Assembly (NCBI RefSeq): GCF_944387245.1
Contig: NZ_CALXEE010000001.1
Coordinates: 37,428-101,427, forward strand
Origin: an uncultured Intestinimonas sp.
GTDB taxonomy: Bacteria > Bacillota > Clostridia > Oscillospirales > Oscillospiraceae
Length of the DNA: 64,000 bases
Direction of reading: 5' to 3'
The position numbers and the translations under genes were made by a program. Positions 1-8,220 of this stretch are shown here, piece by piece (positions within the stretch are counted from its first letter, which is position 1; each line of letters begins with the position of its first letter). A model generated the notes under the pieces. It searched no databases. It was not told the DNA's origin and saw only the letters and a list, made by a program, of their open reading frames with translations.

Positions 1-128
1 TGGGTTACGTGGGCACCACCGGCTCCTCTACCGGCAACCACCTGCACCTGGAGTTCCGGGTCAACGGCAGCCGGACCGACGCGCTGAACTATTATCCGTC
101 GCTGGCCGGTCAGTTCCGTTACAGCTGA
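1..128 (+). CDS. C-terminal end of an M23 (LytM-type) metallopeptidase, truncated by window edge
   Basis: The frame is open from the first bases and ends with TGA at 126-128. The visible 41 residues contain TGNHLHLEF, the HxH zinc motif that closes the peptidase_M23 fold, followed by a short tail with NYYPSL. Enzymes with this motif cut peptide bridges in peptidoglycan and usually sit outside the membrane, often after coiled coils or LysM repeats; none of that is visible because the gene begins outside the window. It lies directly upstream of an S41 protease, a pairing common in Gram-positive envelope loci. Family call is good; exact subtype is open. Confidence 0.75.
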   Translation, partial: GYVGTTGSSTGNHLHLEFRVNGSRTDALNYYPSLAGQFRYS

Positions 129-179
129 TCTGAGCGGTCCACAGATTTCCTTGTAATTACAATATGGCAGGAAGGGAGG

Positions 180-212
180 AGACGGGGCGAGAGCCCCGTC
201 TCTGCTCTTTTA
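180..212 (+). terminator. Intrinsic terminator after the M23 peptidase gene
   Basis: The arms AGACGGGGC (180-188) and GCCCCGTCT (193-201) form a 9-bp GC-rich stem with a GAGA loop, followed by CTGCTCTTTTA. The T tract is imperfect. The hairpin lies just before the RBS of the next gene, so some readthrough is likely. Confidence 0.5.
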
Positions 213-228
213 TAAGGAGGCCTCTGCG

Positions 229-1398
229 TTGAAAGAGAAGCGTTTTTCCCTGTTGGCGCTGGTGGTCACCGCCCTGCTGGCGGCGGCGGTGACAGTAGCC
301 GTCCTGGCTGGGGCGGCCTGGGTGCTCTTGGGGCGGGCCGGACTGGGGATGGCACAGGCCATGGTCCTCATCAACACCCAGTTTGTGGGAGAGCACGACA
401 TTGATAAAGCGGTGGACCAGGCCATGGATGCCCTCATCGAGGGCCTTGGGGACCGCTGGTCCTACTATATGGACGCCGACGGCTATGCCGCCCAGCAGGA
501 GAGCCGCAGCAACTCCTATGTGGGTATCGGCGTCACCGTCACCTATCCCGAGGAGGGCGGCATGCTTATCCAGTCGGTGACCGAGGGGGGACCAGCGGAG
601 GAGGCCGGCCTGACGGCCGGGGAGCGGATCGTGGCGGTGGACGGCACCGAACTGACGGCGGAGAACCAGCAGGAGGGTACCACTCTCATCAAGGGGGAGG
701 AGGGCACCCAAGTGGTGCTCACCATCATGTCCGCTGACGGAGTGCGCCGGGAGGCGGCGGTAACCAGGAGGACAGTGGAGAAGCACCCGGCCAAGGGGGA
801 GCTTCTGAGCGACAGCACGGGGCTGATTACCATCAAGAACTTCAACAGCCGCTGTGCCGAGGAGACCATCGCTGCCGTGGAGGACCTGGTGGAGCAGGGG
901 GCGGAGCGGCTGGTCTTTGACGTGCGTAACAACGGCGGCGGCTATGTAGATGAGCTCACCACCCTGCTGGACCACCTGCTGCCAGAGGGGGACATCTTCC
1001 GCAGCGAGACCAAGGCGGGAGCAAAACGGGTGGTCACCTCGGATGCCGACTGTGTGGACCTCCCCATGGCGGTGTTGGTCAACGGGAACACCTATTCGGC
1101 GGCGGAACTCTTCGCAGCTGAGCTCCAGGAGATGGACTGGGGCGTGGTGGTGGGAGAGCCCACCTTCGGCAAGGGCTTCTCCCAGCAGACCTTCCCCCTG
1201 CTCAACGGAGATGCCGTCAACATCTCTACTGCCCGGTATTACACCGGAAAGGGCGTCTGCCTCATCGGGACCGGCCTCACCCTGGACCAGAAGGTCACCC
1301 TGACCGAAGCGCAGAGCGCGGCTCTGGCCGCCGGCAGCCTGGCGCCGGAGGACGACCCCCAGCTTCAGGCCGCCCTGGCACTGCTGGAGGAAAACTGA
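229..1398 (+). CDS. S41-family C-terminal processing peptidase with PDZ domain
   Basis: This 389-residue membrane-anchored serine protease has an N-terminal hydrophobic segment (about residues 8-30), a PDZ domain (about 97-165, YVGIGVTV then a glycine-rich loop) and the S41 catalytic core. The serine/lysine dyad is visible as S290 in NTYSAAELFA and K315 in EPTFGKGFSQQ. Family members (CtpA/CtpB) trim extracytoplasmic proteins, for example in sporulation signalling or cell-wall turnover. The start is TTG at 229, with AAGGAGG at 214-220. The upstream M23 peptidase suggests a linked envelope role. The substrate cannot be read from the sequence. Confidence 0.9.
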   Translation: MKEKRFSLLALVVTALLAAAVTVAVLAGAAWVLLGRAGLGMAQAMVLINTQFVGEHDIDKAVDQAMDALIEGLGDRWSYYMDADGYAAQQESRSNSYVGIGVTVTYPEEGGMLIQSVTEGGPAEEAGLTAGERIVAVDGTELTAENQQEGTTLIKGEEGTQVVLTIMSADGVRREAAVTRRTVEKHPAKGELLSDSTGLITIKNFNSRCAEETIAAVEDLVEQGAERLVFDVRNNGGGYVDELTTLLDHLLPEGDIFRSETKAGAKRVVTSDADCVDLPMAVLVNGNTYSAAELFAAELQEMDWGVVVGEPTFGKGFSQQTFPLLNGDAVNISTARYYTGKGVCLIGTGLTLDQKVTLTEAQSAALAAGSLAPEDDPQLQAALALLEEN

Positions 1399-1405
1399 AC
1401 CAACG

Positions 1406-1440
1406 GCTCCGGAAGACCTGTGCTTCCGGGGCTGTTTTAT
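1406..1440 (+). terminator. Intrinsic terminator after the S41 protease
   Basis: Stem GCTCCGGAAG (1406-1415) pairs with CTTCCGGGGC (1423-1432) using G-U pairs, with a 7-nt loop and then TGTTTTAT. It lies upstream of the next gene and argues against any start for that gene before about 1440. Confidence 0.7.
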
Positions 1441-1491
1441 CCCTTGGATAAAGGGAAATGGAGGCGCATATCCTTTCCCGAGGTGAGTGAG

Positions 1492-2199
1492 ATGACAGGC
1501 CATATCGTACCCGGGTCGGGAAACCGCTTCCTGATCCGTCTCTCCCGGGAGAGGCTGCTGGGGCTGTCCCTGCTGCGTGGGGAGATACCGGGGAGTGCCC
1601 TGACGCCCCGGCGGGTCCGGCGGACAGCAAGGGCTCTCCGAAAGGCGGGGGTGATCCGGGTGTTGGCCCCGGAAGGATTTCCCCTCTGGGAGGAGGTGTT
1701 GGCCCAGGGGCTCCGACCGGTGGAGACGGGGGAGCTGTGCCGGGCTATGGCCGTGCCGATTGCCCTGGCGGCGCTGGCGGGGGACGGGGTGCCGCTCCGG
1801 CAGGCCAGCGTGACCCTGCAAGGGGACAGGGTCACCCGTGCCCTGCGGGCGGCGGCCATGGAGCTGTGTCCCCAGGTGCGTCAGCTCCTGGTGGAGGTCC
1901 CCGCCGGCGGCGAGGAGCTTCAGCGGGAGCTGAACCGGGAGTTCGGGCTGCCGGTGGTGGAGGGCGGGCCAGAGAGATGGACCCACCTGGCCCTGTGTTT
2001 CTCACCGCCTGGGGAGGGGAGAAGGGGGCGGATCGTGGATCTCTCAGGGGAGACGCCCGGGCTGGCGGAGTACCGCTTCAACCTGCGGGAGGGCGCTCTT
2101 CCGGGTGACGCCGCCGCCCTGCCTCTGCTTGCCGCCCTGTGGGCCTCCGGCCGGCTGGAACGGGGCGATATTACCGTGCAGGCCCATTTTCACACTTGA
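1492..2199 (+). CDS. Hypothetical protein
   Basis: I do not recognise this 235-residue protein. It is Arg/Leu/Gly-rich, has no signal peptide or clear membrane span, and starts MTGHIVPGSG. ATG 1492 is preferred because GAGGTGAG sits a few bases upstream, while the longer in-frame start at 1420 lies inside the preceding terminator. Codon use matches the neighbours and the frame stays open across the whole length, supporting a real gene. Its stop overlaps the -35 element of the greA promoter. The N-terminal third (residues about 10-55) is strongly basic, so nucleic-acid contact is conceivable, but that is only an inference. Confidence 0.55.
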   Translation: MTGHIVPGSGNRFLIRLSRERLLGLSLLRGEIPGSALTPRRVRRTARALRKAGVIRVLAPEGFPLWEEVLAQGLRPVETGELCRAMAVPIALAALAGDGVPLRQASVTLQGDRVTRALRAAAMELCPQVRQLLVEVPAGGEELQRELNREFGLPVVEGGPERWTHLALCFSPPGEGRRGRIVDLSGETPGLAEYRFNLREGALPGDAAALPLLAALWASGRLERGDITVQAHFHT

Positions 2200-2224
2200 C
2201 AGACTGGAGGAAAGTACATATAAT
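2196..2224 (+). promoter_or_regulatory. Consensus sigma-A promoter for greA-lysS
   Basis: TTGACA (2196-2201), a 17-nt spacer and TATAAT (2219-2224) match both consensus hexamers exactly. The -35 overlaps the stop codon of the upstream gene. The leader to greA is about 110 nt and holds a short inverted repeat (GACCGATAACGGTC, 2267-2280). Confidence 0.9.
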
Positions 2225-2341
2225 ACAGAATAATGTAAAGGTATCACTATTTGCATAGCAGATTATGACCGATAACGGTCTTTCCAGGGGAATTTACCCC
2301 CATTTCCGCCGGAAAAGGCGCAGAAAGGAAGCAGAAACAGC

Positions 2342-2821
2342 ATGGCGAAAGAGTATAAACTGAGCCCTGAGCGGTTCAAGGCGCTCCAGGATGAGCTGGT
2401 CTATCTGAAAACCGTCCGTGAAAAGGAAGTGGCCGACCAGATCAAGGAGGCCCGGTCCTTTGGCGATCTGAGCGAGAACAGCGAATACGACGAGGCCAAG
2501 AACGAGCAGGGCAAGCTCTACTCCCGGATTGCGGAGGTGGAGGGTATCCTCCAGAACTGCGTGGTCATCGAGGAGGCCCACGACGCCAACCACAATGCAG
2601 TGCGTCTGGGCAGCAAGATCACGGTCCTGGACAAGGAGTTCAACGAGGAGGAGGTCTACCAGGTGGTGGGCTCCCAGGAGGCCGACCCCATGAACGGCCT
2701 CATTTCTGAGGAATCTCCCTTCGGCAAGGCCCTGCTGGGCAAGGTCGTCGGAGATGACGTGGTGGTGGAGGCGCCTGCCGGCGTCCTGCGCTACCAGGTC
2801 TTAGATATTCAAAAGGCCTGA
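2342..2821 (+). CDS. greA: Transcription elongation factor GreA
   Basis: GreA enters the secondary channel of RNA polymerase and stimulates cleavage of backtracked transcripts. The 159-residue length is typical. The N-terminal antiparallel coiled coil (about 1-75) carries the tip motif GDLSENSEYDEAKNEQ with acidic residues D42 and E45, which hold the catalytic magnesium. The C-terminal FKBP-like domain follows (VRLGSKITVLD, then NPL-type SPFGKALLGKVVGD). ATG 2342 is preceded by AGAAAGGAAG. It is first in an operon with lysS 26 nt downstream and is driven by the consensus promoter at 2196. Confidence 0.97.
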   Translation: MAKEYKLSPERFKALQDELVYLKTVREKEVADQIKEARSFGDLSENSEYDEAKNEQGKLYSRIAEVEGILQNCVVIEEAHDANHNAVRLGSKITVLDKEFNEEEVYQVVGSQEADPMNGLISEESPFGKALLGKVVGDDVVVEAPAGVLRYQVLDIQKA

Positions 2822-2847
2822 GAAAGGCAAGACAGGAGGAACCCGAA

Positions 2848-4347
2848 ATGACAGAAGAGAAGAACACAGGCGCTCCCGAGGAGCTGGACCTGTCCGAGCA
2901 GAGACGCATCCGCCGCGCCAAGCTCAAAGAGCTCCAGGACGCGGGTCAGGACCCCTTCCAGATCACCAAATACATCGTCACTGCTCACAGCGCCGATGTG
3001 AAAGAGAAATTTGATGAGATGGAGGGCAAACAGGTCTCCGTGGCGGGCCGGATCATGTCCAAACGTGGCATGGGCAAGGCCGTGTTCTGCGATCTTCAGG
3101 ACGGGAAGGGCCGCATCCAGCTCTATGTCCGCATCGACGAGCTGGGCGAGGAGCCCTTTGCCAAGTTCAAGAAGACCGATATCGGCGACATCGTGGGCGT
3201 CGAGGGCGAGGTCTTCAAGACCAAGCGGGGCGAGATCTCCATCAAGGCCCATAAGGTCACCCTCCTGTCCAAGTCCCTCATCCCCCTGCCTGAGAAGTTC
3301 CACGGTCTGAAGGACACCGAGACCCGGTTCCGTCAGCGCTACGTGGACCTCATCATGAACGAGGATGTGCGCCGGACCTTCGAGATCCGCACCAAGTTCA
3401 TCAAGCACGTCCGTGCCTATCTGGATGCCCGGGACTATATGGAGGTGGAGACCCCCGTCCTCAACACCATCTCCGGCGGCGCCACTGCCCGGCCCTTCAT
3501 CACCCACCACAACACCCTGGACATCGATATGTATATGCGTATCGCCACCGAGCTCCATCTGAAGCGCCTCATCGTGGGCGGCTTCGAGCGGGTGTACGAG
3601 ATCGGCCGCATCTTCCGCAACGAGGGCATGGACCCCAAGCACAACCCCGAGTTCACCTCCATTGAGCTCTATGAGTCCTATGCCGACTTCCACGACATGA
3701 TGGACATCACCGAGGGCATCCTGTCCTCCGCCGCCAAGGAGATCCTGGGCGACTACCACGTCCAGTGGCTGGGCACCGACATCGACCTGACTCCCGGCTG
3801 GCAGCGGCTGACCATGATCGACGCCGTGAAGCAGTATGTGGGTGTGGACTTCGACGCCATCAGCGACGACGAGACCGCCTGCAAGGCCGCTGAGGCCGTG
3901 GGCATCGACCTGGAAGGCTGCGAGCGCACCTGGGGCACCGCCCTCTACGAGTGCTTCGACCAGCGGGTGGAGGAGAAGCTGATCCAGCCCACCTTCATCA
4001 CCATGTACCCGGTGGAGGTCTCCCCCCTCACCAAGCGTTCTCCCAAGGACCCCCGCCTCACTGAGCGGTTCGAGCTCTTCATCAACCACGCCGAGTTTGC
4101 CAACGCCTTCTCCGAGCTCAATGACCCCATCGACCAGCGGGGCCGCTTCGAGCATGAGATCGCCCTCCGTGAGGCCGGCGACGACGAGGCCGGCATGATG
4201 GATGAGGACTTCATCAACGCCCTGGAGTACGGCATGCCCCCCACGGGCGGCCTGGGCATCGGCATCGACCGCTGCGTCATGCTGCTGACCAACTCCGATA
4301 CCATCCGCGAGGTCATCCTCTTCCCCACCATGAAGCCCCTGGACTAA
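2848..4347 (+). CDS. lysS: Lysyl-tRNA synthetase, class II
   Basis: This enzyme charges tRNA-Lys with lysine. The 499-residue protein has an N-terminal OB-fold anticodon-binding domain (about 55-150, VSVAGRIMSKRGMGKAVF) and a class II catalytic core. Motif 2 is visible near residue 245 (FERVYEIGRIFRNEG) and motif 3 near residue 467 (GLGIGIDRCVML). The start ATG 2848 has AGGAGGA upstream. It is cotranscribed with greA and ends before a strong hairpin terminator. No T-box leader was seen, so amino-acid-responsive control is unlikely here. Confidence 0.98.
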   Translation: MTEEKNTGAPEELDLSEQRRIRRAKLKELQDAGQDPFQITKYIVTAHSADVKEKFDEMEGKQVSVAGRIMSKRGMGKAVFCDLQDGKGRIQLYVRIDELGEEPFAKFKKTDIGDIVGVEGEVFKTKRGEISIKAHKVTLLSKSLIPLPEKFHGLKDTETRFRQRYVDLIMNEDVRRTFEIRTKFIKHVRAYLDARDYMEVETPVLNTISGGATARPFITHHNTLDIDMYMRIATELHLKRLIVGGFERVYEIGRIFRNEGMDPKHNPEFTSIELYESYADFHDMMDITEGILSSAAKEILGDYHVQWLGTDIDLTPGWQRLTMIDAVKQYVGVDFDAISDDETACKAAEAVGIDLEGCERTWGTALYECFDQRVEEKLIQPTFITMYPVEVSPLTKRSPKDPRLTERFELFINHAEFANAFSELNDPIDQRGRFEHEIALREAGDDEAGMMDEDFINALEYGMPPTGGLGIGIDRCVMLLTNSDTIREVILFPTMKPLD

Positions 4348-4384
4348 AGGTCCGGATTTTTGGGGAAATCCAACGATTGTGAAA

Positions 4385-4418
4385 CAGAGCCGCTGACACC
4401 GTCAGCGGCTCTGTTTTT
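4385..4418 (+). terminator. Intrinsic terminator after lysS
   Basis: CAGAGCCGCTGAC pairs perfectly with GTCAGCGGCTCTG around an ACC loop, and is followed by TTTTT. This is a 13-bp stem. Confidence 0.9.
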
Positions 4419-4464
4419 GCCCTTTGCTCTCCCCGGGAAAGAGAAGGGATGTGGGACATTCATG

Positions 4465-4493
4465 TTGAGATTTTTACAACGATATGGTAAAAT
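4465..4493 (+). promoter_or_regulatory. Sigma-A promoter for ddl-murF
   Basis: TTGAGA (4465-4470), a 17-nt spacer and TAAAAT (4488-4493) sit in a locally AT-rich stretch about 100 nt before ddl. Confidence 0.7.
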
Positions 4494-4592
4494 AATATAT
4501 TCGTGAGAGAAGCGCCGAAAATCCAGTGTCTTTTCCGGCGTTTCCGCATATCCTGTCAGTGAGGAACCAATTCCGAGAGGAGTTTTGTCTGC

Positions 4593-5648
4593 ATGAAGAT
4601 CGTGGTCTTGGCCGGCGGACTGAGTCCCGAGCGCAACGTATCCCTGTCCTCGGGCGTCATGGTGGCGGAGGCGCTGCGGAGCCGCGGCCACCGGGTGGCC
4701 CTGGTGGATCTGTATTTTGGCTTGGAGAACTGGGAGGGAACGCCGGAGGAGGTCTACGATGCCCCGGCGCCCGAGAAGTGGCGAAGGGTAGATCACACCG
4801 CTCCCGACCTGGATGAGATCCGTGTCCAGCGGAAGTGGAAGAGTGAGAGCCAGTTCGGTCCGGGGGTGCTGGAGTTGTGTGCCGGCGCTGACGCCGTCTT
4901 TTTGGCCCTCCACGGCGCCTGCGGTGAGGACGGCCGGGTACAGGCCGCCCTGGACCTCATGGGTATCCCCTATACCGGCTCTGGCCACCTGGGCAGCGCC
5001 ATCGCCATGGATAAGGACCTGACCAAGCGCCTGTGTGCCCAGGCCGGAGTGGCTACCCCCCAGTGGAGGCTGCTGGAGTATACCGAGGCGGAGATCCCCA
5101 CTCTGAGCCAGAGCCTGGAGCTCCCCCTGGTGGTGAAGCCCATGGACTCCGGCTCCTCCATCGGTGTGTCCATCGCCCGCACTCCCGCCGAGCTCACGGC
5201 AGCTCTCACCTCCGGACTGAGCTTCGGCGGTAGGGTCATCGTGGAGCAGTATGTCTCGGGCCGGGAGATCCAGGTGGGCGTGCTGGAGGAGAAGGCCCTG
5301 CCCTCCATCGAGATCATCCCCAAGCAGGGCTTTTACGACTACGAGAACAAGTACCAGCCGGGGGCGGCGGTGGAGGTCTGCCCGGCGCCGGTGGACCCGG
5401 AGCTGGAGACCCTGCTGGAGGAGACGGCCCAGAAGGTCCACGCCCTGGTGGGCCTGGCGGTGTACTCCCGCAGCGATTTCATTGTGGATGCCCAGGGGAA
5501 GCCCTGGTTTTTGGAGATCAATACCCTGCCCGGCATGACCCCCACCAGCCTCCTGCCCCAGGAGGCGGCGGCGGTGGGCATCGATTATCCCACCCTGTGT
5601 GAGCGCATCCTCACCGCCTCCCTGGAAGCCCGGAAGGCCGGACGTTGA
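4593..5648 (+). CDS. ddl: D-alanine--D-alanine ligase
   Basis: This cytoplasmic ATP-grasp enzyme joins two D-alanines for the peptidoglycan stem peptide. The 351-residue protein begins MKIVVLAGGLSPERNVSL, the usual Ddl N-terminus, and shows the GSGHLGSAIAMDK substrate segment, the ATP-grasp PLVVKPMDSGSSIGVSIA and the metal-binding FLEINTLPGMTPTSLLP near the C-terminus. ATG 4593 follows GAGAGGAG. The downstream murF adds the D-Ala-D-Ala product to UDP-MurNAc-tripeptide, so the two consecutive reactions are encoded side by side. I did not test D-Ala-D-Lac specificity. Confidence 0.97.
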   Translation: MKIVVLAGGLSPERNVSLSSGVMVAEALRSRGHRVALVDLYFGLENWEGTPEEVYDAPAPEKWRRVDHTAPDLDEIRVQRKWKSESQFGPGVLELCAGADAVFLALHGACGEDGRVQAALDLMGIPYTGSGHLGSAIAMDKDLTKRLCAQAGVATPQWRLLEYTEAEIPTLSQSLELPLVVKPMDSGSSIGVSIARTPAELTAALTSGLSFGGRVIVEQYVSGREIQVGVLEEKALPSIEIIPKQGFYDYENKYQPGAAVEVCPAPVDPELETLLEETAQKVHALVGLAVYSRSDFIVDAQGKPWFLEINTLPGMTPTSLLPQEAAAVGIDYPTLCERILTASLEARKAGR

Positions 5649-5677
5649 GAGAAGCAGAAAAAGGAGAAGGTCATACT

Positions 5678-7072
5678 ATGGAGCCCATTACCATACGAGA
5701 GATCATTGCGGCCGTGGACGGCAAACTGCTGGGGGAATTCACCGATCTGGACCAGACGGTGACCCACGTTTTCACCGACAGTCGGAAGCCTGATCCCGGC
5801 GCCCTTTTCATCCCCCTGGTGGGGGAGCGCTTTGACGGCCACGCCTTCATCAACGATGCCCTGGAGGGCGGCGCGGCCGGCTGCTTCACCCAGCGGGAGC
5901 GGGAGAGCTATCTGCCCGGCAAGTTCTATATCAAGGTGAACAGCACCCAGAAGGCCCTCCGGGACCTGGCCCGCTGGTATAAGCGGAAGTTCCCCATCCC
6001 CTACGTGGCCATCACCGGAAGCGTAGGAAAAACCACCACCAAGGACATGGTGGCGGCGGTGCTGGGGGAGCGGTTCAAGGTCCTCAAGACGGAAGGCAAC
6101 TTCAACAACGAGGTGGGGTTGCCCCTCACCCTGCTGCGCCTGAACAGCACCCACGAGATCTGTGTGCTGGAGATGGGCATGAACCACTTTGGGGAGATCG
6201 AGTACCTCGGCGCCATCGTGGAGCCCGATGTGGCCGTCATCACCAACATCGGTGACTCCCATATCGAGAACCTGGGTTCCCGGGAGAACATCCTCAAGGC
6301 CAAGTGTGAGATCTTTTCCCACATGGATCCGGAGAAGGGCTTCGTGATCCTCAACGGGGACGATCCCCTCCTGGCTGCCCTGCGGCCCACCCTGGCCTTT
6401 GAGACGGTGTCGGTGGGTACGGCGGAGGGCCTGGAGTACCGGGCCACCGACGTGTCGGCGGACGGGGAAAAGAGCGTCTGCTGCCATGTGACCACCCCCG
6501 GCACCGATTTTGACGTCCAGATCCCCGCTCTGGGCAGCCACATGCTCTATCCCACCCTTACCGCTGCGGCGGTGGCGGAGCACTTCGGCATGACCAGCGA
6601 GGAGATTGCCCGGGGCATTCTGCGCTTTGCACCCACCAAGATGCGCATGAACATCCTCAAGCGGGGGAACGGCATCACCATTCTCAACGACACGTACAAC
6701 GCCAACCCCCAGTCCATGCGGGCGGCGGTGGAGGTGCTGGCCAAGACCGGCTCGGGCTACAAGATCGCTGTACTGGGCGATATGTTCGAGCTGGGGCCCT
6801 TCGCCCCCAACCTCCACGCCGGGGTGGGCGCCTATCTGGCCAAGGCGGGCATCGACTGCCTGCTGGCGGTGGGTGAACTGGCCCAGCACATCTACAAGGC
6901 CGCCCAGGAGGCCAATGTGGCCGAGTCCTTCTGGTGCCTGACCAAGGAAGAGGCCAAGCCTATTCTGGAACAGCTGGTGCGTCCCAATTCCACCATTCTG
7001 GTGAAGGCCTCCCGGGGCATGGCCTTTGAAGAACTGGTGGACTACCTTAAGTCCATCACGGAGGAGCCGTAA
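5678..7072 (+). CDS. murF: UDP-N-acetylmuramoyl-tripeptide--D-alanyl-D-alanine ligase
   Basis: MurF adds D-Ala-D-Ala to UDP-MurNAc-tripeptide. The 464-residue Mur ligase has the N-terminal uridine-binding domain (about 1-85), the central ATPase with P-loop ITGSVGKTTTKDM (about residue 112), the LEMGMNHFGEI motif, and a C-terminal domain with DTYNANPQSMRAA. ATG 5678 is chosen over a possible start at 5645 because AAGGAGAAGG sits 8-17 nt upstream of it and the earlier start overlaps ddl. It ends before a bidirectional terminator shared with mtnA. Confidence 0.96.
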   Translation: MEPITIREIIAAVDGKLLGEFTDLDQTVTHVFTDSRKPDPGALFIPLVGERFDGHAFINDALEGGAAGCFTQRERESYLPGKFYIKVNSTQKALRDLARWYKRKFPIPYVAITGSVGKTTTKDMVAAVLGERFKVLKTEGNFNNEVGLPLTLLRLNSTHEICVLEMGMNHFGEIEYLGAIVEPDVAVITNIGDSHIENLGSRENILKAKCEIFSHMDPEKGFVILNGDDPLLAALRPTLAFETVSVGTAEGLEYRATDVSADGEKSVCCHVTTPGTDFDVQIPALGSHMLYPTLTAAAVAEHFGMTSEEIARGILRFAPTKMRMNILKRGNGITILNDTYNANPQSMRAAVEVLAKTGSGYKIAVLGDMFELGPFAPNLHAGVGAYLAKAGIDCLLAVGELAQHIYKAAQEANVAESFWCLTKEEAKPILEQLVRPNSTILVKASRGMAFEELVDYLKSITEEP

Positions 7073-7080
7073 GGGAAACG

Positions 7081-7112
7081 AAAAGCCGTGCCGCAACAGC
7101 GGCACGGCTTTT
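7081..7112. terminator. Bidirectional terminator between murF and mtnA
   Basis: AAAAGCCGTGCCGC and GCGGCACGGCTTTT form a perfect 14-bp stem with an AACA loop. The A tract and T tract serve the two converging genes. Confidence 0.9.
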
Positions 7113-7122
7113 GGGGGATACT

Positions 7123-8148
7123 TCAGCCGAAGAGCTCGGCCAGGCGCTCGTCAAAGGGCGGGTGGATGACCCCCTTTTCGGTGACGATGCCGGTGAGGAG
7201 CTTGTGGGGGGTCACATCAAAGGCGGGATTGTAGACACCCACGCCCTCCGGCGCCGTCTGCACCCCGGCGAAGTGTGTGACCTCGTGGGGGTCCCGCTGC
7301 TCGATAACGATGTGCTTCCCGTCGGGGATGGACATGTCGATGGTAGAGGAGGGCAGCACGGTGTAGAAGGGGATGCCGTGGTAAGCGGCCAGCACTGCCA
7401 CCCCATAGGTGCCGATCTTGTTGGCGAAGTCCCCGTTTCGGGCCATGCGGTCGCAGCCCAGAAAGACCATGTCGATCTTGCCCTGGGCCATGAGGGAGGC
7501 CGCCATGTTGTCGGTGATGAGGGTGGCGGGGATGCCGTCCTTCACCAGCTCCCAGGCGGTGAGCCGGGCGCCCTGGAGGAGGGGCCGGGTCTCGTCGCAG
7601 TAGACCATCTCCACATTCCCCTTGGCGTGGGCGGCACGCACGACGCCCAGGGCGGTGCCGTAGCCGCCGGTGGCGATGGCGCCGGCGTTGCAGTGGGTGA
7701 GGATTCGGGCGCCGGGGGGTACCAGCTCGGCGCCGTACCGGCCGATCTTCCGGTTCATGGCGATGTCCTCCCGGTGGATGGCCTCGGCCTCCCGGGTGAG
7801 AACGGGGATGGCCTCAGCGCCGCTGCCGGCGGCAGAGAGGGTGAGCTTCATCCGGTCCAGGGACCAGAAGAGGTTGACCGCCGTGGGCCGGCTGGCAGCC
7901 AGGTCCTTCATGGCCCGGTCCATACTGGCCCGAAAGTCCTCGAGGGTCTGGTCCCGGAACTCCATGGCGGCCAGACACACGGCGTAGGCCGCGGCGATGC
8001 CGATGGCCGGGGCGCCCCGGACCACCAGGCGCCGGATGGCGTCCACCACCTTTCGGTAGTCGGTGTAGTCGTCCCAGACTTCCTCCGTGGGGAGCCGGGT
8101 CTGATCGAGAAGGGCAAGGGAATCCCCCTGCCAGCGAATGGCGTCCAT
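7123..8148 (-). CDS. mtnA: S-methyl-5-thioribose-1-phosphate isomerase
   Basis: MtnA isomerises methylthioribose-1-phosphate to methylthioribulose-1-phosphate in methionine salvage; related isomerases act in 5-deoxyribose salvage. The 341-residue protein shows the family signatures VRGAPAIGIAAAYAV, ILTHCNAGAIATGGYGTALG with the catalytic cysteine C153, and FLGCDRMARNGDFANKIGT with aspartate D233. The start at 8148 follows an AAGGAGG site 9 nt upstream. It is monocistronic, divergent from the ABC-F gene and convergent with murF. No other salvage gene (mtnB, mtnK, mtnN) is in the window, so the pathway must be completed elsewhere or be partial. Confidence 0.93.
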   Translation of the reverse strand: MDAIRWQGDSLALLDQTRLPTEEVWDDYTDYRKVVDAIRRLVVRGAPAIGIAAAYAVCLAAMEFRDQTLEDFRASMDRAMKDLAASRPTAVNLFWSLDRMKLTLSAAGSGAEAIPVLTREAEAIHREDIAMNRKIGRYGAELVPPGARILTHCNAGAIATGGYGTALGVVRAAHAKGNVEMVYCDETRPLLQGARLTAWELVKDGIPATLITDNMAASLMAQGKIDMVFLGCDRMARNGDFANKIGTYGVAVLAAYHGIPFYTVLPSSTIDMSIPDGKHIVIEQRDPHEVTHFAGVQTAPEGVGVYNPAFDVTPHKLLTGIVTEKGVIHPPFDERLAELFG

Positions 8149-8188
8149 GGAGCATGGCCTCCTTATTTCAGCAAATTTTTACGTGTTC

Positions 8189-8217
8189 ATCATACCACAT
8201 CGGGGAGCGGGAGTAAA
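8189..8217 (-). promoter_or_regulatory. Sigma-A promoter for mtnA
   Basis: On the minus strand, TTTACT (8217-8212), a 17-nt spacer and TATGAT (8194-8189) lie about 40 nt before the start codon. Confidence 0.6.
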
Positions 8218-8220
8218 CGA

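Noticed and set aside
157-1986. 609-codon open frame on the minus strand opposite the S41 protease
   Set aside because: It spans a protease gene with clear domains, two terminators and part of another gene; the translation is low-complexity Gly/His/Leu typical of an antisense frame in GC-rich DNA.
2225-2847. T-box or other amino-acid leader for lysS
   Set aside because: No T-box sequence was found; lysS follows greA by 26 nt and shares its promoter.
7111-8220. N-terminal extension of the ABC-F protein by about 370 codons
   Set aside because: The extension is antisense to mtnA and family homology begins exactly at ATG 8221.
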